A stretch of DNA of 19,558 nucleotides from JBKEAJ01 sp047972135. Its GTDB lineage: Bacteria > Bacteroidota > Bacteroidia > Bacteroidales > Prolixibacteraceae. Of this stretch, positions 1 through 7,757 are shown piece after piece. Where the stretch lies: the NCBI GenBank assembly GCA_047972135.1, contig JBKEAJ010000148.1:1-19558 (forward strand). Direction: 5' to 3'. A program made the translations under genes and the position numbers. A model generated the notes under the pieces. That model searched no databases, had not been told where the DNA came from, and saw only the letters and a program-made list of their open reading frames with translations. The stretch's first letter is position 1, and the number at the start of each line of letters is the position of its first letter.

Positions 1-1
1 A

Positions 2-544
2 CAATTCACAAATTTGTACAAGCAGCAGAAAACACTCCGTTTCGAGCTAAAGCCTATGGGCAAAACCTTACAGAACATTAAAAAGCACGGTCTGATAGAG
101 CAAGACGAAAAACGGGCAGACGACTATAAGCGTGTTAAAGAAATAATAGACGACTACCATCGTGCGTTTATCGAACGCTCTTTGGCAACTTTTGGATTTT
201 CTGTCGAAAGTCTGCAAAAGTTTGAAGAGGCGTATCTGAGCAGTGAAGAAACGGACAAATTGCAAGCAGATCTCCGAAAAGAGCTTGTAAGCTGTCTCAC
301 TAAAGCGGACGACTATAGCACGTTGTATAAGAAAGAGTTGATTAAAGATGATTTGTCGTTGTGGATGAAAAAGCAAGTAGGACAATATACGGATGAGGAT
401 TTTGAGAAAGTAAAATCGTTTGAGAAATTCACCACCTATTTCACTGGATTGGATATTCCGGAGCAAACTGACCCGTCCGAAACAGCATTTTTTTCTTCAT
501 TTTGCAGATATTGCTCCTTCCAAAGGAGAATAATGGCGAGCTAG
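2..544 (+). pseudogene. cas12a: Cas12a (Cpf1) N-terminal remnant, truncated at the window edge and at ~451
   Basis: The frame is open from base 2, so the true start lies a few codons left of the window. The first residues read QFTNLYKQQKTLRFELKP, followed by GKTLQNIKKHGL and a DEKRADDYKRVKEIIDDYH stretch. This is the conserved N-terminus (WED-I and start of REC1) of type V-A Cas12a, the CRISPR RNA-guided DNA nuclease; Porphyromonas and Francisella proteins share the FTNLY...KTLRFEL pattern. Similarity continues to the KSFEKFTTYFTGL segment ending near base 451, where the family normally continues with an ENRKN-type motif. Here the frame runs into unrelated sequence and stops at 544. About 150 of the usual ~1,200-1,300 residues remain; the RuvC, bridge-helix and Nuc parts are absent, and no adaptation genes or array follow. 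The protein cannot be an active nuclease. I infer a deletion or rearrangement; what lies to the left is not visible. The family assignment is secure. Confidence 0.88.
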
Positions 545-690
545 GGGATATGGGAAAATTTTATTATAAAAAAAAGATGTAACTTTGTCATTCATGAGCT
601 TTATAAGTAGGAAAATAATAGCATTGGGGGGGGGACTTTACATTGGACACGGCGCCAACAGTCTGATAACCAGTCGAAAAACACAAACAG
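545..690. other. Non-coding junction between the cas12a remnant and the TPR gene
   Basis: No gene is visible. The stretch starts after the stop of the cas12a remnant and is AT-rich until an uninterrupted run of nine G at 626-634. No further Cas12a-like peptide is recognisable in any frame here. TACATTGG at 639-646 loosely resembles the Bacteroidota -7 element TAnnTTTG and could serve the downstream TPR gene, but the match is imperfect. Confidence 0.5.
626..634. repeat. Homopolymeric G tract (9 G) upstream of the TPR gene
   Basis: Nine consecutive G in an AT-rich spacer, 57 bp before the ATG at 691. Tracts of this kind are prone to slipped-strand length change. This one lies outside any reading frame that reaches the TPR gene, because an in-frame stop (TAA) sits at 667-669. 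Any effect would therefore be on promoter spacing or on the leader, not on the protein. Function is inferred only. Confidence 0.55.
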
Positions 691-2994
691 ATGAAGTCAA
701 ATATTATCAAATCAAGTATCATTGTACTCTTATGGGCATGGACATATAGCTCTAATATTTATGCACAACAAGGCTTTCCTGACAAGTATATTTTGGATAA
801 GAAAGTGTATAAGGATTTACGATTTATAAGTCCCGGCAATAATATATTCAAAGATTATGGGCTGAGAGATAATCCTAGTCTTGTATCCAATCCTAAAACG
901 ATTAATTTGATGGCAGGCAGACTAAACGATGAATATATTAACTCTGTTTATTCTCAAGTGCTTTCTCCCTCTGAGGAACATGCTGAAGCGGCTTATATAG
1001 TGAGTGTCTTGGTATTTCAATTCATCGACACATCATCCTTGCATACAGCACTGAGTCGAATTTCATATTTGGATGTCAATGAAGCTTTTTTACATGATGG
1101 CAGGTATCTTATTTATATAAGATGCGATATTGACAATAAGCGATTTGAGACATTAAACGATATTATCATATACTACACAGAAAAGTACAAGCAGATAAAA
1201 ATTTACTATCCTCTTTGTCCACCCACAACAAGACATTTTAAACATGTAAGAATACCACTATTTTCAGTTTCAGAACCTGACACAGAGGAGAAAGATACAA
1301 CAGAATATACGGAAGAAGTCAGCAAGAAAATCGACAGTTTAGAGATGCTAGCCTATGATGAACTAGAAGCCGGGAGATATGATGAATCTATCAATACATA
1401 TAAGTCTATAATATCACTAGAGCCTACCAACAACCGTGCGTACAATAATGTCGCGTTGATGTATTGCCAACAAGAGAAATATAAAGAAGCGATTGATGTC
1501 GCAAAAGAGGGTCTGAAGGTGCTGCCCTCAGATGAATGTGCAAGTATTTATCGAGTTATTGGTAACGCTTATATTTGTTTGGAAGACTATTCAAGTGGAG
1601 TCTCTTATCTCAGCAAGTCCGTAAAAATTAAAGGCGATGATGCAATAGCACTACATAATTTAGGCACAGCATACTATTTTCTATATCAATTCGACAAGGG
1701 AATATATTGGATGAATAGGGGAATATACGCAGGATTTCAAGGTGCAGGCAGTTTACACAGCACATGGTTTTACCTAGGAACATCATTGCACGAACTAGGG
1801 TATATTGAAGAGTCCTTAGAATATTTTGACAAAGCACTAGAAGAGTCAGACTACCACAACTATTATCATAATAAGGTTCAAGCCCTATTGAGTTTGGATA
1901 GGATTAAAGAAGCATTTGAAACTGTGAATATAGGTATAGAACGTAATCCAGACATTGCGGACTTGTATCATGATCGTTATCAGATATATAGACAAATGGG
2001 CAACACCATTGAATCAAATAAAGATTTATTAAAAGCCTATCAATTAAACCCTGATGATGCTGATGCATTACAAAATATGGGAATCATGTATTTCAAAAAC
2101 AATGAAATTGACAAGGCTTTGGAATGTCTTCATAAAGCCCTTAAAACCAGTGAAAACAAAGGAGACATCTACAATAGCATGGCCAACATTTATGGTGATA
2201 TTGAATTAAATAGAGACAGTGCCGAATTTTACTACAAACAGGCTATAGCTATCAACCCCAACCAGCCTACCTACTACTACAATTATGGTAATTTTTTCCG
2301 AAATAGAAAACAAGAGGACAAAGCCATAGAGCAGTACCAAAAAGCTATCGACCTAAATCCCAATTTCAGTCTGGCATACAACAATATGGGAACAATATAT
2401 ATGAGAAAAAAAGATTTTGAAACTGCCAAGTCTTTATTCGACAAAGTACTCACATTTGCCCCGAATGATTTTTCCGCACAAAGCAATCTTGCAGGGATTG
2501 CGATGGAGGAAGAAGACTTTGAAGCTACCGACCGTTATACTTCTAAAGCTCTAAGTGTTTTACCCGCAGGACAAAACAAGTCCGACATTTTACTTTATCG
2601 TGCTAATGCTCGTCAACAGCTTGGCAGAACAAGAGATGCTTTATACGATTATCTGAGCGTAACAAAAGAATTCAGTAAAGATGAACAAAAAGCCAACATT
2701 GACATCTATACCAACATTGCTTATTGCTATTTGGAAATGAATGAACTTGACGAAGCCGAGAAAACTTTCCTTCAAGTACTAGACAACAAAAAAGACGTAG
2801 ACGCAGGTATCGGACTAATGCTAATATACTATCAACAGGGCAACAGCAAAAAGTTAAAAAAAATAACACGCAGTACAATTTCTTTGGAACCTCTATTGAA
2901 GAAGGGAATGATTGGCATACAGAAGCTCGAAGAGGAGGGTTATTTCTATACCGACGAGCAAAAGAAAATACTCAAAGAGATATTAGAGAAATAA
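691..2994 (+). CDS. Secreted tetratricopeptide-repeat (TPR) protein
   Basis: A 767-residue protein. Residues 1-25 form a Sec signal peptide (MKSN, a hydrophobic core, then a cleavage-like IYA/QQ junction), so export to the periplasm or outer membrane is expected. Residues ~26-215 match nothing I recognise. From ~220 to ~750 the chain is a long run of degenerate 34-residue TPR units, roughly a dozen or more, with typical signatures such as AYNNVALMY, ALHNLGTAYY, AYNNMGTIYMRKKDFETAKSLF and repeated A-I-LNP endings. TPR superhelices usually act as protein-interaction scaffolds; no catalytic domain is visible. The ATG at 691 is the first in frame after the stop at 667-669 and gives the complete signal peptide. 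The gene stands alone, convergent with the DUF4139 gene, 27 bp away. The domain call is firm; the cellular role is unknown. Confidence 0.85.
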   Translation: MKSNIIKSSIIVLLWAWTYSSNIYAQQGFPDKYILDKKVYKDLRFISPGNNIFKDYGLRDNPSLVSNPKTINLMAGRLNDEYINSVYSQVLSPSEEHAEAAYIVSVLVFQFIDTSSLHTALSRISYLDVNEAFLHDGRYLIYIRCDIDNKRFETLNDIIIYYTEKYKQIKIYYPLCPPTTRHFKHVRIPLFSVSEPDTEEKDTTEYTEEVSKKIDSLEMLAYDELEAGRYDESINTYKSIISLEPTNNRAYNNVALMYCQQEKYKEAIDVAKEGLKVLPSDECASIYRVIGNAYICLEDYSSGVSYLSKSVKIKGDDAIALHNLGTAYYFLYQFDKGIYWMNRGIYAGFQGAGSLHSTWFYLGTSLHELGYIEESLEYFDKALEESDYHNYYHNKVQALLSLDRIKEAFETVNIGIERNPDIADLYHDRYQIYRQMGNTIESNKDLLKAYQLNPDDADALQNMGIMYFKNNEIDKALECLHKALKTSENKGDIYNSMANIYGDIELNRDSAEFYYKQAIAINPNQPTYYYNYGNFFRNRKQEDKAIEQYQKAIDLNPNFSLAYNNMGTIYMRKKDFETAKSLFDKVLTFAPNDFSAQSNLAGIAMEEEDFEATDRYTSKALSVLPAGQNKSDILLYRANARQQLGRTRDALYDYLSVTKEFSKDEQKANIDIYTNIAYCYLEMNELDEAEKTFLQVLDNKKDVDAGIGLMLIYYQQGNSKKLKKITRSTISLEPLLKKGMIGIQKLEEEGYFYTDEQKKILKEILEK

Positions 2995-3021
2995 GAGAGC
3001 TGGCGTAAGCTCACCCTCTCA

Positions 3022-4644
3022 TTACAAATTACTTATCGTATAGTCTTTCGGATACTTCACCTTGTAGCTCACTCTGTAAGTTTTTGTTTCCGCAGGCGAC
3101 ATTTTTGTCGTCCAAGTCAAAAAGCCCTTTTCGCTGTCTTTCTTTGCTCCGCTTGCGTCCAGAAGTTCCACTTCGATTTTTTCGTCATTACTGAGTGGTA
3201 TTCTGTCTTTAATTTCGATGTCGATACTTTCTTTTTTGTTGTTGCGAATAACAAGGTCGTAAGTAACTGTTTTCTCACGATATGACGACAAGAATTTCTC
3301 ACCCGATTTATCTTTGACATTTTCTCTTTTGATGCTTATGCGGCGGTCGTTACCGAGAGTAATATCCAGTTCGTCTTCGGTTTCAGATGTATTGAGAAAG
3401 GTTTTGCCGATATACATATTTTCAAAAACTATGCTTGCAGGCGCAGACACCAAGCCGTACTTACTAAAATTCTTTATTTTAGCGAGCAAGAAAGCCTCAT
3501 TGTTGTAGTTTGGCGCAGTAAAATACAGATATTCGGCAGGGATACTTTGCTGATACAGGCTGATTAAATGCTCCTCGCCATTTGACCTCACATCGTAAGG
3601 GATATCAACATCATAACTCACATTCAGCTGATTAGAATTGATACTGAAACCTGCCGAAGCCGGTGGAGGTGGAGGTGCATTAGCATCATCAGCAACAAAA
3701 TTAGAAAATGTTGCTACCTCCATACTTGCCTCTTTTTTACTTCTTTCAGTAATCTGACTTGGGTTATGCGAGTACAAGAACCAAGGCATTACTGTCGGTG
3801 CAGTGTTATTTCTCGACGAGGTTCCATTGATTAAGGAAAGTTTTACATTTTTCCAGTCTAATCCTGTATTTTGTCTCACGATAGCTTTAAACATAAGCTC
3901 CAAAGGCTCAGCAATTTTATTCCCTTTTATTTCATAATAAGGCTCCCACGAAACTCCATAAGCTAAATAGTTAAGGTTTAATTTAAGGGTCTCCTTAGTA
4001 TTACTCTTTACTTTCAGTACCAACACACCGCTTGCAAATTCCTCAGCATTACTCTCTTCGCTTGTTTTAAGACTATTTCTCAGGCGTGTCAACTGTTTCT
4101 GCAAGTCCTCATTATTTTTGTTGATAGCGACTATTTTGTTAGCTAGCTCAGCTCTCTTATTAGTGTAAAAATCAGCAAGTTTAGTGAGTTGCTCCACATT
4201 AGATGATGTACTTCCCACCAACACGGTTTGATTTTTGTCTAATAGCTCTATGCCTTTGGTGTTGGCTTCTAGGTCGATATTGGATTTTACAAGTAGGTTT
4301 TCTACAATCTTAATACTGTCGCTCACTTTTTTTATCTGTGGATTTGTCAAATCCATCTTAAAATCAGAGGAATAGTTATTAGTAAATTGCGACGAAAGGA
4401 TAGTAACGTCAGCATTGCTCAAACCTATTTGCAGGGAGCGTTCATCAATTTTATCTGATATATTCCCGACAACGACTTCCGACATACCTTCGGGAACGGT
4501 GAATGTTGTAGTGTTTTGCAACTCTGCCGAGTTCAGATAAACATTTACGTTATTCACCTTTGCTTTTGTGTAAATAGGTTTTTGGGCAAAAGTGAAGTTT
4601 GCTACCAAGAGTAGGGCAAATGTCAATGCTGCTTTGTTTTTCAT
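3022..4644 (-). CDS. Secreted DUF4140/DUF4139 (MuiA-like) protein
   Basis: A 540-residue protein with a signal peptide (residues 1-20, ending FTFA/QKP). The region right after it (YTKAKVNNVNVYLNSAEL...TFTVPEG...VVVGNIS) is the DUF4140 N-terminal domain. A coiled segment spans ~95-195 (heptad-like NEDLQKQLTRLRNSL). The C-terminal DUF4139 domain occupies ~205-540 (NLNYLAYGVSWEPYYEI, SLINGTSS, VTYDLVIRNNKKESIDIEIKDRIP, ending in SYKVKYPKDY). A low-complexity APPPPPASAG linker lies mid-protein near residue 325. Proteins of this architecture are annotated 'mucoidy inhibitor MuiA family' by distant similarity, but their biochemical function is unknown. The start is the only ATG giving a full signal peptide and has an A-rich Bacteroidota-type leader. 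The gene looks monocistronic; the leader between the promoter at ~4892 and the start is ~240 nt and contains a dispersed repeat. Confidence 0.85.
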   Translation of the reverse strand: MKNKAALTFALLLVANFTFAQKPIYTKAKVNNVNVYLNSAELQNTTTFTVPEGMSEVVVGNISDKIDERSLQIGLSNADVTILSSQFTNNYSSDFKMDLTNPQIKKVSDSIKIVENLLVKSNIDLEANTKGIELLDKNQTVLVGSTSSNVEQLTKLADFYTNKRAELANKIVAINKNNEDLQKQLTRLRNSLKTSEESNAEEFASGVLVLKVKSNTKETLKLNLNYLAYGVSWEPYYEIKGNKIAEPLELMFKAIVRQNTGLDWKNVKLSLINGTSSRNNTAPTVMPWFLYSHNPSQITERSKKEASMEVATFSNFVADDANAPPPPPASAGFSINSNQLNVSYDVDIPYDVRSNGEEHLISLYQQSIPAEYLYFTAPNYNNEAFLLAKIKNFSKYGLVSAPASIVFENMYIGKTFLNTSETEDELDITLGNDRRISIKRENVKDKSGEKFLSSYREKTVTYDLVIRNNKKESIDIEIKDRIPLSNDEKIEVELLDASGAKKDSEKGFLTWTTKMSPAETKTYRVSYKVKYPKDYTISNL

Positions 4645-4695
4645 ATGTTTATATTTTAGATAACAGCCATATTTTCAGATATCAGACTAACAGCT

Positions 4696-4715
4696 GGGCA
4701 GAAAATGTTCTGCCC
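4696..4715. other. Short perfect hairpin in the leader of the DUF4139 gene
   Basis: GGGCAGAA / TTCTGCCC forms an 8-bp stem around a 4-base loop (AATG). No T-run follows on either strand, so it is not a good intrinsic terminator. It lies between repeat A and the start codon on the minus strand and would be in the 5' leader of that transcript. Function unknown. Confidence 0.45.
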
Positions 4716-4737
4716 TTACATTATGTCTATATTTATC

Positions 4738-4829
4738 CGTCATTGCGAGCGTTAGCGTGGCAATCTGTTCTTTGTTGTAGGAGATTGCTTCGTCGCCAGC
4801 TCCTCGCAATGACGTTCGTTTATTCGGCT
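4738..4829. repeat. Dispersed palindromic repeat A, copy 1 (~92 bp)
   Basis: The element has 12-bp terminal inverted repeats (CGTCATTGCGAG / CTCGCAATGACG) with an inner GCAATCT / AGATTGC pair, so RNA from it would form a long imperfect hairpin. A second copy in the same orientation lies at 17657-17747; by eye the two differ by one substitution and one 1-bp indel. The sequence type (CGTCATTGCGAG...GATTGCTTCGTCGC) is a familiar class of REP/MITE-like intergenic repeat seen in several bacterial phyla. No protein is encoded. Confidence 0.8.
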
Positions 4830-4864
4830 GTGCTCATCAGCAAATTATTATTTGCCGTCTATTA

Positions 4865-5226
4865 ATAATACCTGTTGTCTTATATGCAGCGCAAATATAC
4901 AGATTTAAATCATATTTTCGCATCATTATACCTAAAGATGGAGATAATTCTCAAAAATCTACACATCTCCTATTATAATTCCTTAACGAGATGCTATAAT
5001 AACTTTTTTCCATAATTCTAACCTGAACAATAACATCACGCACCTTATTAAAGGCACGTAAATTACTTAATGATAATAATAAACACCTTGTCATTAAGCA
5101 CTATTCCTTTTTCTACAAGTAGTAAAAACCGCTCTATAAGTCTCGGCAATAAATTAATAAGTTATAATATCTGACAAAAAGGGACAGTATTTAATTGCTA
5201 CATTAACTCACTAGCATATCCCCACA
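4865..5226. other. 362-bp gene-free spacer between the DUF4139 gene and tsaD
   Basis: No coding region or RNA gene is recognised. It holds the candidate minus-strand promoter at 4892-4899 and an 8-bp inverted repeat, CTTAATGA (5066-5073) / TCATTAAG (5091-5098), with a 17-nt loop and no T-run. This could fold at the end of the tsaD transcript but is not a convincing terminator. The rest is plain AT-rich sequence. Confidence 0.5.
4892..4899 (-). promoter_or_regulatory. Candidate -7 promoter element for the DUF4139 gene
   Basis: On the minus strand this reads TATATTTG followed by C, an exact fit to the Bacteroidota TAnnTTTG(C) element. No convincing -33 TTTG is seen at the expected spacing. If used, it implies a leader of about 240 nt that carries repeat A. 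Confidence 0.45.
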
Positions 5227-6249
5227 TTAGCTTCTCACTCTCGAATATGGAGGGGCTTCAATACTGCAAAAATCTCCTTTCTTATATTTGTAATAGCCTG
5301 CAATGGCAATCATAGCGGCATTATCGGTAGTAAATGCGAGTGTGGGAAGATACACATTCCAGCCAAATTTAGTTCCAAGTTCCGATGTTGCACTCCTAAG
5401 ACCCGAGTTTGCAGACACTCCTCCTGCAAGAGCTATATCTTTGATTTTATAATCCTTAGCAGCTTTTTTCAGCTTTACAAGTAGCGTCTCAATAATCGTT
5501 TTTTGCAAAGCAGCACAGAGGTCTGCTTTATTTTCGTCAATATAGTTTGGATTTTCCTTTATCTTGTCTCTCAGGTGATATAGAAACGAGGTTTTCAGTC
5601 CGCTGAAACTATAATTATATCCTGCAATATTTGGTTTTGCCAGAGCGATAGAGTCGGGCTTGCCCTCTTTAGCCAGTCTGTCGACGTGCGGGCCGCCAGG
5701 ATAGGGTAGCCCCATCACCTTTGCGCACTTATCGAAAGCTTCGCCTGCGGCATCGTCGATGGTCTGACCAATAATATCGAATGTATAAGGGTCTTTGACG
5801 TGAATAATCTGCGAATTACCACCCGACACTAAGAGGCACAGATGCGGGAATGGTGGAGGATTATAACTCTCACTTCCATCATCAATGTAGAGTGCTAGTG
5901 TGTGTCCCATAAGATGGTTAACATCAATAATTGGCACTTCCAACGACAATGCCAGTCCTTTTGCAAAAGACGTACCCACATGGAGCGAGCCCAGCAGTCC
6001 CGGTCCACGTGTAAAAGCTATTGCCGAAATATCCGACGGTGATATACCAGCCTGCTTAATAGCTTGGTCAACCACTGGCACAATATTCTGCTGATGCGAG
6101 CGCGATGCGAGTTCCGGCACAACACCGCCAAATTTCTCGTGTACACTTTGATTTGCTATACAATTACTCAGCAGCTTGTTGTTTCTAATAAGTGCTGCCG
6201 ATGTGTCGTCGCACGACGATTCTATTCCCAGTATTATTATGTCGTTCAT
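5227..6249 (-). CDS. tsaD: tRNA N6-adenosine threonylcarbamoyltransferase TsaD
   Basis: TsaD transfers the threonylcarbamoyl group from TC-AMP to A37 of ANN-decoding tRNAs (t6A modification), acting with TsaB and TsaE in the cytoplasm. The 340-residue length is normal. Visible motifs: N-terminal GIESSCDDT (8-16); GGVVPELASRSHQQNI (41-56); the metal-binding HLMGH (H112 and H116); SGG (142-144); GQTIDDAAGEAFDK (161-174); and GGVSANSGLR near 277, all diagnostic of the Kae1/TsaD ASKHA fold. Its ATG overlaps the TGA of zwf by 4 bp (ATGA), implying translational coupling, so it probably forms the last gene of the suf-zwf-tsaD transcription unit. The neighbourhood is housekeeping and says nothing new about the mechanism. 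Essential in most bacteria; identification is secure. Confidence 0.96.
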   Translation of the reverse strand: MNDIIILGIESSCDDTSAALIRNNKLLSNCIANQSVHEKFGGVVPELASRSHQQNIVPVVDQAIKQAGISPSDISAIAFTRGPGLLGSLHVGTSFAKGLALSLEVPIIDVNHLMGHTLALYIDDGSESYNPPPFPHLCLLVSGGNSQIIHVKDPYTFDIIGQTIDDAAGEAFDKCAKVMGLPYPGGPHVDRLAKEGKPDSIALAKPNIAGYNYSFSGLKTSFLYHLRDKIKENPNYIDENKADLCAALQKTIIETLLVKLKKAAKDYKIKDIALAGGVSANSGLRSATSELGTKFGWNVYLPTLAFTTDNAAMIAIAGYYKYKKGDFCSIEAPPYSRVRS

Positions 6250-7727
6250 AGCTCACAATATTCACCGTCGTTTGTAAGATTTTTGCAGGGGTATCTCCAT
6301 TCGCCGTGTTCTCTAAGTCTCTCTGCTTGTTCGGGTCCCCATGTTCCGGCAGGGTAGCCGTATATTGGTATATTCTTATCTGCCTGCCAATAGTCAAGAA
6401 TCGGCTGAACAAACTTCCACGATTCCTCTATGGCATCGCCACGTGTGTAGAGGGTTGCATCGCCTTGAAAGCAGTCTAGCAGTAGTCGTGCATAAGCGGT
6501 AGGCATATGTATATCAGCAAGTTGGCTATATCTAAAATCCATATTTACCGTTTGTACTTTGAAGCCTCCACCCGGCACTTTCATACCAAATTTCAGCAGG
6601 ATTCCCTCGTCGGGTTGAATGCGCAGCACGAGTTGATTTCTATTAGCACTGCCATTCTCGCTGAAAAGGTGCAGGGGAGTACGTTTAAAATTGATAACAA
6701 TCTCTGTAACTCTTGTTGGCAGTTTCTTTCCTGTACGCAAATAGAAGGGAACACCTGCCCAACGCCAGTTGTCGATATAGAATTTCATTGCGAAATAGGT
6801 TTCTGTACGGGAATTATTGTCTACACCTTCTTCTTGGCGGTATCCTGCCTGCGGTTTACCCTTAATATTTGAGGCAGTATACTGACCTCTGATAATATTT
6901 TCCTTTATATCTTGCTCTGTAAGAGGACGTAGCGATTGTATAACCTTTAGAGTTTCGTTTCTGATAGTATTTGCATTTATCTCTGACGGAGGCTCCATTG
7001 CCGCCAATGACATCAATTGCAATAGGTGATTTTGCACCATATCCCGTAATGCTCCAGCTTTATCGTAATATCCGCCACGTTTTTCCACACCCAATGCTTC
7101 GCAGGATGTTATCTCCACGCTTTCGATAAAATTACGGTTCCATATAGGTTCAAAAATCCCGTTTGAAAAGCGGGTTACAAGTAGGTTTTGCACTGACTCC
7201 TTGCCTAGATAGTGGTCGATGCGGTAGATTTGTTCCTCCCGAAGGTATTGCAGTAGTTGTTTATTTAGTTTCTTTGCACTGTCGAGGTTAATGCCGAAGG
7301 GTTTTTCAATAATCACCCTCGACGTTTTATCGCTACGTGTTGCCAGCTTGCTCTTATTAAGATTGCAGGTAATAGGCTCGTAAAGTTGGGGTGGAGTAGA
7401 AAGATAAAACACTTTCTGAGTATTGTCATTTTCCGCACCTAGCTCGTTGAGTTTGTCTACTACTAAAGTATAATCGTCCTTATCTTCAGGATTTATAGAC
7501 AGATAATGCAATTTTTCAAGGAAACTGCTCTTGTCTTCGTCGGCAGGAAGAAACTCCGAGATACGCTCTCTAAACTGCTCCTTGTCAAGTTCTGTCCGTC
7601 CCAACCCAAGCACCTTAAAATCGGTGGGCAAGAGAGATTTATTATGAAGTTCGTAAAGGGATGGTATAAGCTTCCTTTTTGTAAGGTCGCCCGACGCTCC
7701 AAATATTGTAAGTATTATATTGTTCAT
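6246..7727 (-). CDS. zwf: Glucose-6-phosphate 1-dehydrogenase
   Basis: Oxidises glucose-6-phosphate to 6-phosphogluconolactone with NADP+, the first step of the oxidative pentose-phosphate pathway. The 493-residue length fits the family. The Rossmann fingerprint GASGDLTKRKL lies at 10-20, EKPFG at 141-145, and the substrate-binding/catalytic signature RIDHYLGKE at 169-177, including the catalytic histidine region. The C-terminal domain holds the expected RTGKKLPTRVTEI segment. It starts 30 bp after the sufS stop and overlaps tsaD by 4 bp. The usual partners pgl and gnd are not adjacent, which is unusual because these genes are often clustered. No own promoter is evident, so co-transcription with the suf genes is likely. 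Function is certain at family level. Confidence 0.96.
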   Translation of the reverse strand: MNNIILTIFGASGDLTKRKLIPSLYELHNKSLLPTDFKVLGLGRTELDKEQFRERISEFLPADEDKSSFLEKLHYLSINPEDKDDYTLVVDKLNELGAENDNTQKVFYLSTPPQLYEPITCNLNKSKLATRSDKTSRVIIEKPFGINLDSAKKLNKQLLQYLREEQIYRIDHYLGKESVQNLLVTRFSNGIFEPIWNRNFIESVEITSCEALGVEKRGGYYDKAGALRDMVQNHLLQLMSLAAMEPPSEINANTIRNETLKVIQSLRPLTEQDIKENIIRGQYTASNIKGKPQAGYRQEEGVDNNSRTETYFAMKFYIDNWRWAGVPFYLRTGKKLPTRVTEIVINFKRTPLHLFSENGSANRNQLVLRIQPDEGILLKFGMKVPGGGFKVQTVNMDFRYSQLADIHMPTAYARLLLDCFQGDATLYTRGDAIEESWKFVQPILDYWQADKNIPIYGYPAGTWGPEQAERLREHGEWRYPCKNLTNDGEYCEL

Positions 7728-7757
7728 TTTCTATCAATTTATCATATTGCCGATTCT

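Noticed and set aside
68..466. Minus-strand 132-codon open frame opposite the cas12a remnant
   Set aside because: It is the antisense shadow of the Cas12a frame; no motif, signal or start context of its own.
545..690. Possible further cas12a coding pieces in other frames after the break
   Set aside because: Translations in all three plus frames show no RuvC, Nuc or REC motif; the frames are short and closed by stops.
2995..3021. Imperfect GAGCT/AGCTC hairpin between the convergent TPR and DUF4139 genes
   Set aside because: The stem is only 5 bp and no T-run follows on either strand, so it cannot be supported as a terminator.
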